The notes below the pieces were generated by a model. That model saw only the letters and a program-made list of their open reading frames with translations, did no database searches and was not told the DNA's origin. Positions 53,893-61,971 of a stretch of 64,000 nt of DNA are shown here, piece after piece. Source of the stretch: Halopenitus persicus (GTDB taxonomy: Archaea > Halobacteriota > Halobacteria > Halobacteriales > Haloferacaceae); contig NZ_AP017558.1 of NCBI RefSeq assembly GCF_002355635.1, positions 248,001 through 312,000 of the forward strand, in the 5' to 3' direction. Position numbers and translations under genes: made by a program. How positions within the stretch are numbered: the first letter of the stretch is position 1; every line of letters begins with the position of its first letter.

Positions 53893-54881
53893 TGTGTTAA
53901 TCCCTCCTCCATAATGTCGTGTATATGCAAGACACCTACTAATCTATCATCATCATCTGTCACAACAAGTTGCGTGATGCTATACTCTTCAATCGTTTCA
54001 AGTGCGCGTATCGCAAGTGTCTCAGGCGATGTTGTAACTGGACTAGTAGTCATCACATCTTCAGCCGTAATATTATGAAGATCTGTTCCAGACTCAATTA
54101 AGCGACGTATATCTCCATCAGTTATTATACCTTCTACGTGACTTTCATCATCTTGAACGACAGCTATACCTTTCCCACCTTCACTCACTTTGACAGCAAC
54201 TTGGGCTAATGTATCCGAAGGATGTGTTTCTGGCATTTCTTTGTACAGCAGATCTTCTACAGTAAGCAGGAGGCGCTTTCCGATGGGTCCTCCAGGGTGA
54301 AAATGGCCGTAATCTTGTTTCCCGAAATCCCGGCTTGCCATCAACGCGTTAGCGATACCGTCTCCGATAGCCATTGTGGCGGTCGCGCTAGCCATCGGAA
54401 CTAGATCGACGACAGCACCTTCCTCTTCCACTTTCGTATTAATATGATAGTCCGTTTGCTGTCCTAATTTCGAGCTTGGATCAGACGTTATTGCGACTGT
54501 TGTCGCATCAAAGGAACCGAGGAATTGAAGCAACTCAACCATCTCATCAGTGTTACCGCTGTTTGAAATGAGAACGACGATGTCGTTATCCGCTAGCGCA
54601 CCTAAATCCCCGTGGAGAGCCTCGACAGGATGAATAGTATGTGAAGAGATTCCTATGCTATTAAACGTCGATGAAATCTTTTGTCCCACGTCTCCAGATT
54701 TACCAATTCCAGTGAAAATAACTCGACCGTCTTCCTCGTCAATCACATTCGCCACTTGCGCGATCGCATCAACAGTCTGACTATTATGTAGTGCTTCGAG
54801 TGAATCCTTTTGGATCGATAAAGTACGAAGGACTGCATCGCTAACGGCGGGTTGGTCTCTCTTTGTCTGCTCACTAGTCAT
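53889..54881 (-). CDS. kdsD: D-arabinose-5-phosphate isomerase KdsD (KpsF/GutQ family)
   Basis: KdsD turns ribulose-5-phosphate into arabinose-5-phosphate, the precursor of Kdo. The 330-residue protein has an SIS domain (VIFTGIGKSGDVGQKISSTF, PVEALHGDLGAL, VVLISNSGNTDEMVEL) and two C-terminal CBS domains (about 210-325, for example GIITDGDIRRLIESGTDLHN). The linker contains the family HPGGPIGKRLL. Length and domain order match E. coli KdsD. It overlaps kdsA by 8 bases and the pyruvyl transferase gene by 4. Confidence 0.93.
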   Translation of the reverse strand: MTSEQTKRDQPAVSDAVLRTLSIQKDSLEALHNSQTVDAIAQVANVIDEEDGRVIFTGIGKSGDVGQKISSTFNSIGISSHTIHPVEALHGDLGALADNDIVVLISNSGNTDEMVELLQFLGSFDATTVAITSDPSSKLGQQTDYHINTKVEEEGAVVDLVPMASATATMAIGDGIANALMASRDFGKQDYGHFHPGGPIGKRLLLTVEDLLYKEMPETHPSDTLAQVAVKVSEGGKGIAVVQDDESHVEGIITDGDIRRLIESGTDLHNITAEDVMTTSPVTTSPETLAIRALETIEEYSITQLVVTDDDDRLVGVLHIHDIMEEGLTQ

Positions 54882-55689
54882 ACTTCACCGTTTCGTCGAT
54901 AGCCTTCCACTGCTCAAGATGCGACTCAAACTCATCAAGGGGTAGTTGTGTCTTTGCATCGCATTTGGCCGATGGTGGATCTGGATGCACCTCTGCGAAA
55001 ATGCCTGCCACACCAGCCCCAAGTGCGGCCCGAGCCAGTGTTGGCGCAAAACGGCGGTCCCCACCGCTTGAGTCACCACGCGCCCCAGGCCGTTGAACGG
55101 AATGCGTCGTGTCGAACACAACCGGCTTGCCGAGTTCTTTCATAATATCGAGGTTTCGCATATCGACGACGAGGTTGTTGTATCCGAACATCGCGCCGCG
55201 TTCGCAGAGCATAATCTGTTCGTTTCCCATCGATTCGATTTTATCTACAACGTTGTCCATCCCTTCCGCTGAGAGGAACTGACCTTTTTTGACGTTTATT
55301 GGGAGTCCTGTTTCTCCAGCTGCGGTGAGCATATCAGTTTGCCGTGAGAGGAATGCAGGAACTTGCAGAATGTCAACAATTTCTGAAACTGGGTCGGCCT
55401 GTTCAGGTATGTGGAAGTCGGTTATGACTGGAAGGTCGTACTCGTCCTTGACGCGCTGAAGGATTTCAAGACCTTGTTTCATCCCTGGACCACGATATGA
55501 ACTGATCGACGAGCGATTTGCTTTGTCGAACGAACTTTTGAAGATCAAATCGATATCGTAGCGCTCAGTAATAGATGTCAATTCTCGTGCTGTCTTCAGG
55601 ACTTGTTCCTCTGATTCGATCACACACGGTCCTGCGATCAAAAAAAATGGGTCCTCGTTGGAGGCCGAAATTTTGTTACTGAGTTCCAT
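54874..55689 (-). CDS. kdsA: 3-deoxy-D-manno-octulosonate-8-phosphate synthase KdsA
   Basis: KdsA condenses phosphoenolpyruvate with arabinose-5-phosphate to give Kdo-8-phosphate. The 271-residue TIM barrel has FLIAGPCVIESEEQ, FKSSFDKANRSSISSYRGPG, VKKGQFLSAEGM, CERGAMFGYNNLVVDMR and HPDPPSAKCDAKTQLPL. The Cys of AGPCVIE and the Asp after AKC are metal ligands, so this is the metal-dependent class II form (as in Aquifex) and not the E. coli type. It overlaps the fusion gene by 14 bases and kdsD by 8. Confidence 0.95.
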   Translation of the reverse strand: MELSNKISASNEDPFFLIAGPCVIESEEQVLKTARELTSITERYDIDLIFKSSFDKANRSSISSYRGPGMKQGLEILQRVKDEYDLPVITDFHIPEQADPVSEIVDILQVPAFLSRQTDMLTAAGETGLPINVKKGQFLSAEGMDNVVDKIESMGNEQIMLCERGAMFGYNNLVVDMRNLDIMKELGKPVVFDTTHSVQRPGARGDSSGGDRRFAPTLARAALGAGVAGIFAEVHPDPPSAKCDAKTQLPLDEFESHLEQWKAIDETVKYD

Positions 55690-56869
55690 CGTTACGTTCT
55701 TGCTGTATCTTTTTTTCTACGACGGGTATATCACTTTCCACGTTGACCTCTTTGGAATCGTAGTTAGTCTGGACTGTTTGTATTTCGTAGCCGTTTTCGA
55801 GCAGACGGAGTTGTTCTAAGTCTTCAGCTGATTCTAGATCTGACTGCATATCGATGTAATCGAGTAACAGCTTCGTCTCAAACCCATACAATCCAATATG
55901 CTTGTACGTTGTCCCCACTTTTCCTCCAGATGGAATTTTTGACCGCGAGAAATACAACGCTTTGCCGTCGGTATCAGTTACTACTTTGACGGTGTTTTCA
56001 TTATCAAGAAGTGATTTATCCTCGATTGCAGAAATCGGTGTTGCGACTTTTGGAGCGTTTTTTCGAAGCGCTTGTACGATAGCGTCAATGACATTCGGAT
56101 CGATAAGTGGCTCATCGCCCTGAATGTTGATCGTATAGTCCGAACCGACTTTTGCTGCGACTTCTGCGACTCGATCTGTTCCCGTCGGCTGATCAGACTC
56201 CGTCATCATTGCGGCACCACCGATGGATTCGACAGCCTCAACGATTCGCTCATCGTCTGTGGCGACAATGAGATCATCAAGTAACGTTGCGTTGCTTGCA
56301 CGCTCGTATACATGCTGGATCATCGGTTTTCCAGCGATCTCGGCTAATGGTTTACCCGGAAGTCTCGTTGATCCGTATCGAGCCGGAATAACGCCAAGCA
56401 CCGTTTGAGAAGCCGTGTCCAAGTGGGTTAAAATATCTCGAACAGCCCCTTCTCCCCCGTTATACTGGCTAATGTACGTACATTTATTTTTGACATCCTG
56501 AATCGCGTTTGCTGGACAACAAGCTATGCCGACAGTTTCCATCGCTTCTACATCTGTCAGATCGTCCCCGATGTACACTGTGTCCGCCAGATCGAATCCG
56601 AGACGGGATGTAATTTCTTTGGCTTTCCGTTTTTTATCTTGCACACCTTGATGTACTTCTCGCACACCAAGCTCTGAAGCACGTTTCTTAACGGCTTCTG
56701 ACTCCCTAGATGTAACGATTACGAAGTCACAACCGTCCTTTTTTTTCCACTGTACGATCCCATATCCGTCTTTCACATCAAAAGATTTGAATACTTCTCC
56801 ATCTTGGTTGATGTTTATTTTTGAGTCTGTGAGAACTCCATCAACATCTGAAAAAACTAAGTGACCCAT
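55676..56869 (-). CDS. Fusion of Kdo-8-phosphate phosphatase (KdsC) and CMP-Kdo synthetase (KdsB)
   Basis: The first 150 of 397 residues are a HAD phosphatase of KdsC type: LVFSDVDGVLTDSKI (nucleophile Asp in SDVDG), VIVTSRES and YIGDDLTDVEAMETVG. Residues about 157-397 are a CMP-Kdo synthetase: VLGVIPARYGSTRLPGKPLA, NIQGDEPLIDP, YFSRSKIPSGG and HIGLYGFE. One protein would thus dephosphorylate Kdo-8-P and then load it onto CMP. KdsC and KdsB are normally separate proteins. It is the first gene of the operon, with the ATG at 56869. Confidence 0.93.
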   Translation of the reverse strand: MGHLVFSDVDGVLTDSKININQDGEVFKSFDVKDGYGIVQWKKKDGCDFVIVTSRESEAVKKRASELGVREVHQGVQDKKRKAKEITSRLGFDLADTVYIGDDLTDVEAMETVGIACCPANAIQDVKNKCTYISQYNGGEGAVRDILTHLDTASQTVLGVIPARYGSTRLPGKPLAEIAGKPMIQHVYERASNATLLDDLIVATDDERIVEAVESIGGAAMMTESDQPTGTDRVAEVAAKVGSDYTINIQGDEPLIDPNVIDAIVQALRKNAPKVATPISAIEDKSLLDNENTVKVVTDTDGKALYFSRSKIPSGGKVGTTYKHIGLYGFETKLLLDYIDMQSDLESAEDLEQLRLLENGYEIQTVQTNYDSKEVNVESDIPVVEKKIQQERNDGTQ

Positions 56870-57062
56870 TCTACCTTCTAACCTACGTAAACTATAGAAG
56901 ATACCTAAGTTTTAGGATGCCGATTGAAACAGCATACTTTTCACTCAGATATGAGCCGCAATACATCACCGATATATGCGAACTAAAGTATACGATCGGG
57001 ACAGCTTCGTTTCATATGTCGTCATATTGATCATTCACTCAAATACTATGTAGATATTATGC

Positions 57063-58868
57063 CTATCCACTTGACTGGATCCCATACAACTCTGCATATT
57101 TTCCGTCGTTATCAACCAGCTCCCGGTGCTCACCGACTTCCGTAATTCGTCCCCGTTCAACTGTATAGATCCGGTCGGCGTTCTTCACTGTCGACAGTCG
57201 ATGAGCGATCGTGACGATTGCGTAATCACGATCCATCTCCTCGATCGCGCGCTGGACCTTTTTCTCTAAGTTCGAGTCGAGGTCACTGGTCGCTTCGTCG
57301 AGAATTAACACGTCGGCATCCTCCAACAGGGCACGAGCGAGTGCAACGCGCTGCTGTTGTCCGCCGGATAGTCGAACCCCGTCGTCACCCAGTAACGAAT
57401 CATATCCCTTCGGCAGCTCATCGATAAACTCGTCAACTTTCGCGATTTTACACACTTGGTCGAGTTCGCTTTCAGAGACATCTCGATTTTCGAGCGTCAG
57501 GTTGTACCGAAGCGTATCATTGAAGATGAACGGGTCCTGTCTGACCATCGAGAGTCGGTCGCGCCACTCGGCAATGTCCATCTCGTCGATCGGGATCCCG
57601 TTTGCTCTGATCTCACCTCTATCGACTGGATACAACCGAGCCAGAAGCGACACGATGGTCGACTTCCCCGCGCCGGATTGTCCGACGAACCCGACGAACT
57701 CACCTTTCTCGACGGTGAAATCGATCCCGCGGAGGACCTGCTCCTCGTCGTCATATGAGAAGTGGACGTCGTCGAATTCAATTTCGTGAATTTTGTCCGG
57801 AACATCACGAGTCGATTCGGTGGGCTCCTCATACGTCGCGAGTTCGTCAGTGAATTGGATAGTCCGAACGAGGTGTGGGAGGTTGTTTTCTACCTTGTAG
57901 TACAGCGTGTTCACTTGGCTTGCCTTCGGGCCAAGTCGGAACATCGCGAAGAGGAACACGCCGAGTTCGCCGACCGAGAGGTTCGCGAACGTCAACGCGA
58001 GGAAGATCAGCACGAACACCGAGACGGCGACGACGAGATTGTAGAAGTTGTTGATCGCGGCCTCGTTCCGTCGGAGAACAATTCGAGATATGGTGAACTG
58101 TTCAATTGCGTCGGTGAAATCTTCGAACAGTTCTTCGGCGAGCCCGAAAACCCGCACGTCACGAATTCCTTGCGTGCCAGCCTGTGCTGCTTCTTGACGG
58201 AGCTCATTCGCCTCTGCGACCTGTTCGCCGACGTCGTACCCCGAGTCAAGAATGCGACGGAAAAACAGGGAAAATCCACCGAGGACGACTCCAGTAGCAA
58301 TCGTCAGTATCGGAGCGATCATCAACGCGACGATGAAGTATACACCGGTGAGAAAGGATTGTTGAGTGAAGTTAATCCCCTGGCTGATTACTGCTCCCGC
58401 GTAATTCGTCTGGGTGACGATCGCATTCAAAATATCATCGGAACCCTCCTCATCGAAGTACTCTACCCGCGCGTTCAATGCATTCCGGAACGCACGCGTC
58501 TGAAGGTCCCGGATATAGTAGGTTCGTAATGCCTCGCGAAACCATGCAACCGCAAAGCTGGTCGTGTACCGTGCGACCATCACCAGCGACACGCCGAGTA
58601 CGACGTATCCCAGCGTGAATGGAATTCCGAGTGCTTGGTAAGCCGTGACGAACACCGCCAACAGTCCCTCCGCCTCCGCGGCGGGATCCTGAAGCTGTAC
58701 GAGTTCAACGATCGGGAGAATGAAACTCAGACCGACTCCTTCGAGCACCGCTGCGGCAACGCCGAGGACGACGACCATCGTCGTGTACTTCGGATCGTAC
58801 GTCGCGACATCGCGGAGGGCATTGAGTTTCGCTCGTCTGGAGACCGGTTCGGGATCTGACGATGACAT
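57063..58868 (-). CDS. ABC exporter (MsbA/PglK-like half transporter)
   Basis: This 601-residue protein has six membrane helices (about 25-320) followed by an ATPase domain: Walker A GQSGAGKST, Q-loop VRQDPFIFND, signature LSGGQQQR, Walker B VLILDEATSDLD and the H-switch AHRLST. It would work as a homodimer. Relatives flip lipid A (MsbA) or lipid-linked oligosaccharides (PglK). Its position beside the Kdo operon suggests export of a Kdo-containing lipid-linked glycan. GC is higher than in the Kdo genes, and the start region abuts the cut nucleotidyltransferase. Confidence 0.92.
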   Translation of the reverse strand: MSSSDPEPVSRRAKLNALRDVATYDPKYTTMVVVLGVAAAVLEGVGLSFILPIVELVQLQDPAAEAEGLLAVFVTAYQALGIPFTLGYVVLGVSLVMVARYTTSFAVAWFREALRTYYIRDLQTRAFRNALNARVEYFDEEGSDDILNAIVTQTNYAGAVISQGINFTQQSFLTGVYFIVALMIAPILTIATGVVLGGFSLFFRRILDSGYDVGEQVAEANELRQEAAQAGTQGIRDVRVFGLAEELFEDFTDAIEQFTISRIVLRRNEAAINNFYNLVVAVSVFVLIFLALTFANLSVGELGVFLFAMFRLGPKASQVNTLYYKVENNLPHLVRTIQFTDELATYEEPTESTRDVPDKIHEIEFDDVHFSYDDEEQVLRGIDFTVEKGEFVGFVGQSGAGKSTIVSLLARLYPVDRGEIRANGIPIDEMDIAEWRDRLSMVRQDPFIFNDTLRYNLTLENRDVSESELDQVCKIAKVDEFIDELPKGYDSLLGDDGVRLSGGQQQRVALARALLEDADVLILDEATSDLDSNLEKKVQRAIEEMDRDYAIVTIAHRLSTVKNADRIYTVERGRITEVGEHRELVDNDGKYAELYGIQSSG

Positions 58869-58980
58869 ATCGGTCGGTTATCCCGATTTTCCGGTCGGCC
58901 CGAATAATATCGTCGGTCTCGTCCCGTTGTTTTCCTCTGTAGAGATCGTACCGAAGAATCCTCGCGAACATCCTTCTTTA

Positions 58981-59377
58981 ATATCGCTTCCGCGAGGACG
59001 CCGTCGACCCCGGATCGCCCCAGCGCGTCGACGACCGGCCGAAGCGACTCCGCGAAGACGTTGTCCCCGTTCACGACCAGAAACGACCCCGAAACGTGGG
59101 GCGCCGCCTGCAGCACCGCGTGCGCGAGCCCGCGCCGCTCGCGCTGGTGGACGTACGTGATCGGCGTGCCCTCGTATACGTCGCCGAACCGGTCGACGAT
59201 CCGCGTCCCCTCGTACCCGATCACGACGACCAGCTCGTCGGCGCCCGCCCCGATCGCCCGATCGACCACGTGCGCGAGCAGGGGCCGGCCGGCGACCGCG
59301 ACCAGGCCCGTCGGTCGATCCGCGGTCAGCGCCCCGAGACGCGACCCACGCCCGGCCGCGGGAACCACGACCTGCAT
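58981..59377 (-). pseudogene. Sugar nucleotidyltransferase, 3'-truncated at the island edge
   Basis: The first 132 residues are a normal high-GC nucleotidyltransferase (QVVVPAAGRGSRLGALTADR, LVVVIGYEG, FLVVNGDNVFAES). After GVLAEAI the frame changes to ABC-transporter upstream DNA and the rest of the protein is missing. Full relatives have about 240 or more residues. The break at about 58980 coincides with the GC change, so it marks the right boundary of the acquired island. Confidence 0.8.
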
Positions 59378-59477
59378 ACTCCCCGGTCGGGGCGCCAGCC
59401 CCGAGTAGCCATCGGCCGACCGCGACCGCGGTCACCCCCATCTGCTCCCCCTCGATCGGGGTCGAAACCCCATCTCG

Positions 59478-59961
59478 TCACCCACGTTCGTCCGTCTCGA
59501 CCGCGCGCTCGTACAGCGCATCCGAGATCCAAAACCCCGCCTCGCGGAGTGCATCGAGTTCCGATTCGAGATCGACGTCGTCCCGGGCCGACGCGCGGAG
59601 GTGGATTCCCACGACGCCGGTCACCGGGACGTCGTGACGCGTTGCCGTCGCACGGCCCTCACGCTCGTCGATGAGCACGCGCTCCGCATCGACGTCGATG
59701 GCGTATGCGATGGCCGCAGCCTCTCCCCGGTCGAGCTGTCGCTCGAACTCGGTTCGGAGGTCGGTCGGTTCCGGAGAGACGACCCGCATCCCGCCCCGAT
59801 CCCGAAACGCTTCGGTTCGAGTCACGGCCACCGAATCCCGCGGTGAGTTCGTTCCAAACCGCCGTCGGAACGACCACCTCGTCGAACTGGGATTCCACCA
59901 GGTGAAGCCGCTCGATGAGTGCCAGATTCAATAGCGGTGACGTGTTCGAAACGACCGTCAT
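59478..59961 (-). pseudogene. DUF3368 PIN-type toxin, frameshifted
   Basis: The 5' part begins with the ATG at 59961 (TVVSNTSPLLNLALIERLHL, then EVVVPTAVWNELTAG). The 3' part, in another frame, reads AVTRTEAFRDRGGMRVVSPE, RGEAAAIAYAIDVDAERVLI and GVVGIHLRASARDDV, ending at 59478. Together they make a normal DUF3368 protein of about 160 residues. The shift lies between about 59830 and 59860, within GGATTCGGTGGCC. It overlaps the UPF0175 antitoxin stop by 4 bases. It is either a real null mutation or a single-base sequencing error. Confidence 0.8.
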
Positions 59962-60206
59962 TCTCGCGCGTACTCGACGTCGAGCGCGAGATCCGCCTCG
60001 GTGTAGTGTCGCTCCACCCCACGCTCGCCCAGCAGTCGGTGGAACGCCGCCTTCGAGAGCCCGGCCAGATCCCGTGCCTTCCCGAATGACAAATATCCCT
60101 CCCGGTACAGCGACACCGCGAGTTCCCGCCTGACGATCGGCTCGCGGTCCGCCGGCGGCGCGGCGATCGCATCCAGCACGTCGGGCGGGAGATCGATGCT
60201 GCTCAT
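59958..60206 (-). CDS. UPF0175 antitoxin
   Basis: This 82-residue protein (SSIDLPPDVLDAIAAPPADR, VSLYREGYLSFGKARDLAGL, AAFHRLLGERG) fits UPF0175, small helix-turn-helix-like antitoxins paired with DUF3368 PIN toxins. The start is the ATG at 60206; the longer frame to 60350 is not supported. It overlaps the frameshifted toxin start (ATGA). A 60-base copy of this gene junction is repeated at 63449-63508. Confidence 0.85.
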   Translation of the reverse strand: MSSIDLPPDVLDAIAAPPADREPIVRRELAVSLYREGYLSFGKARDLAGLSKAAFHRLLGERGVERHYTEADLALDVEYARE

Positions 60207-60457
60207 ACCGATCGATTCGACGTCGTGCCACTTAGTAACGCCGTTTGGGTTCGTACTGGCCCCTTGATACGGGGAGTGGATACATCGACGTGGGAACGAT
60301 GCCGGAGACTGAACGCGGTCCTCTCGACGGAGTCGCTGTCCCCGCCACACACCGTCTCGTGATGGGGTTTCTTACCGACGAACACGTTCCCCGCGTGTTC
60401 GTCACAAGCCTCCGGGTCGGTCTCGTTCCGGAACGAGATGGCGGGCGGGTGGAGCAG

Positions 60458-60467
60458 CATATTTATG
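60458..60467 (+). promoter_or_regulatory. TATA-like element of the second toxin-antitoxin operon
   Basis: GCATATTTAT lies about 26 bases before the ATG at 60492, the spacing expected for a leaderless haloarchaeal transcript. This favours 60492 over the ATG at 60465, which falls inside the element. Confidence 0.55.
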
Positions 60468-60491
60468 TCCGGTTCCGACGTAGAAACCCGT

Positions 60492-60788
60492 ATGTCCGGG
60501 CTCGAAGCGGATCTCGATGCCATCGCGGCCGTCGGCGACTACGACGATACCGACGCCGTAATCGAGGAGGCCGTCCGTGAGCTGTTGCGTCGGCGTCCGG
60601 AGCTTCGCCTGTCGCTCGCGGTCGAGAAGTACCGAACCGGCACCGTGAGCTGCAACCGGGCGGCCGAACTGGCTGGCGTCTCAACGGCGGCGTTCAGAGA
60701 CGAACTCGCGGATCGCGGGATCGACCGCGATGCCGGCTTTCTGAGTGACACGTCCCGGGAGCGCCAGCTGGAGACGTTCTCCCGATAG
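60492..60788 (+). CDS. UPF0175 antitoxin (second pair)
   Basis: This 98-residue protein (SGLEADLDAIAAVGDYDDTD, LSLAVEKYRTGTVSCNRAAE, AAFRDELADRG) is a UPF0175 family member. It lies 8 bases before a PIN-domain gene on the same strand, forming a toxin-antitoxin pair. The pair is divergent from the first UPF0175 pair, so two related modules stand back to back between the island and the origin. Confidence 0.85.
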   Translation: MSGLEADLDAIAAVGDYDDTDAVIEEAVRELLRRRPELRLSLAVEKYRTGTVSCNRAAELAGVSTAAFRDELADRGIDRDAGFLSDTSRERQLETFSR

Positions 60789-60796
60789 ATCGTCGG

Positions 60797-61318
60797 ATGG
60801 CGCTCGTCGACAACAACGTCTTGAGTTCGCTCGCCAAGATCGACCGGTTGGAACTGCTGCCGTCGGTGTTCGAGACCGTCGAGACGCCGCCGTCGGTTCT
60901 CGGTGAGCTCGACCGTGCTGAGGCCGACGGATACGAGTTCGTTACCCGGATCGACGCGGTGAAATCGTACAACGACGGCTGGCTCAGGATCGCCGTCCCG
61001 ACGGAAGCTGAACTCGCACTGGCGGACGATATCGGCGATCATGCGCTCTCCTCGACTGATGCGCGGTGTCTCGCGATCGCATCCCAACGCGACGATCGAC
61101 TCGTGACTGATGACGCCCACGTCGGAACACGTGGACAGCAGCGTGGCGTTGAGATCTGGGATCTCGTATTGTTGCTTCAAGCGGCGATTCACTGCGACGT
61201 GATCGCCACCACTGAAGAGCTGTCGACGCTCGTTGCGGATCTACGCGAAGAGGATGGCTATCGATTCTCCGAGACGGACCGGAACGCTCTGTTCGAGACC
61301 GTCGAGACGGACGACTGA
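60797..61318 (+). CDS. PIN-domain toxin (second pair)
   Basis: The 173-residue PIN-like ribonuclease has acidic residues in ALVDNNVLSSLAKI, LGELDRAE, LSSTDARCLAIA and LVTDDAHVG. It belongs to the group associated with UPF0175 antitoxins. Unlike the neighbour at 59478, it is intact. The ATG is at 60797. It probably inhibits translation when unpaired and stabilises the flanking DNA. Confidence 0.85.
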   Translation: MALVDNNVLSSLAKIDRLELLPSVFETVETPPSVLGELDRAEADGYEFVTRIDAVKSYNDGWLRIAVPTEAELALADDIGDHALSSTDARCLAIASQRDDRLVTDDAHVGTRGQQRGVEIWDLVLLLQAAIHCDVIATTEELSTLVADLREEDGYRFSETDRNALFETVETDD

Positions 61319-61971
61319 CTCCACGAACGACTGGCGTCGCTTCCGTATGACGACTCTCTCACCACACCGCTCCCGTGAGCGACGTCTCCTGATTCCTCTT
61401 CACGACGACCTGACGGTCACGTGTCTCCGATCGAACGGAGACGAGGTCCGTCGAACGACGCCCTCGGTGAGGGGACGGTAACACCCCTTCAGAATGTGCA
61501 GGGCGGGAGGCGGTGGAAACGGTCGCCGGCCTGCTCGTTACTCCTCGGACACACCTCGTACCGAGTGAACACTGGCCGCAACGACGATCGCACGAACCGA
61601 CGATCGGACGTGAACCCCTCGCTGACGTCGTCCGGCCGATCGACTGTGCGGTCAGTCGACGACGGATGGGTCCGTTGCTGAAACGGAGACGTGCAACGGA
61701 TCGGGACAGCACGGCTGATCCTGCATCGATCGGTGGGCAACACGGACACCCCATACCGACTGAAAACGAGTCGAAACGACGGGCGGACGTCGATACGTGT
61801 TCAGCAGTTACACTCGCCGTGTCGAATCACTCGGTTTCGGGTGTGTCTTTCTCGTATATGGAATGTTTAAAAGGATTTTAACTACGTATATAGTGGATTT
61901 AAAGCCAACATTCACCATCTCACTCGGTACGAGGTCGATACGCTTTTACCACCACCACCCAACTCGGATGT
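61319..61971 (+). other. Origin region upstream of orc1
   Basis: There is no gene. It contains boxes of the type TCACTCGGTACGAGGTGTGT plus CC: reverse at 61547-61568, a degenerate reverse copy at 61744-61763, and a shortened forward copy at 61920-61935. An AT-rich segment (about 61855-61920) just before orc1 is a candidate duplex-unwinding element. The layout of dyad boxes around an AT-rich stretch beside an orc1/cdc6 gene is that of haloarchaeal replication origins. Confidence 0.75.
61531..61676 (+). repeat. 146-bp direct repeat, copy 1 (left of orc1)
   Basis: It runs from CTGCTCGTTACTCCTCGGAC to GGTCCGTT and includes one origin box. Copy 2 at 63603-63748 has the same length and orientation and only about ten differences by eye. 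Confidence 0.9.
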
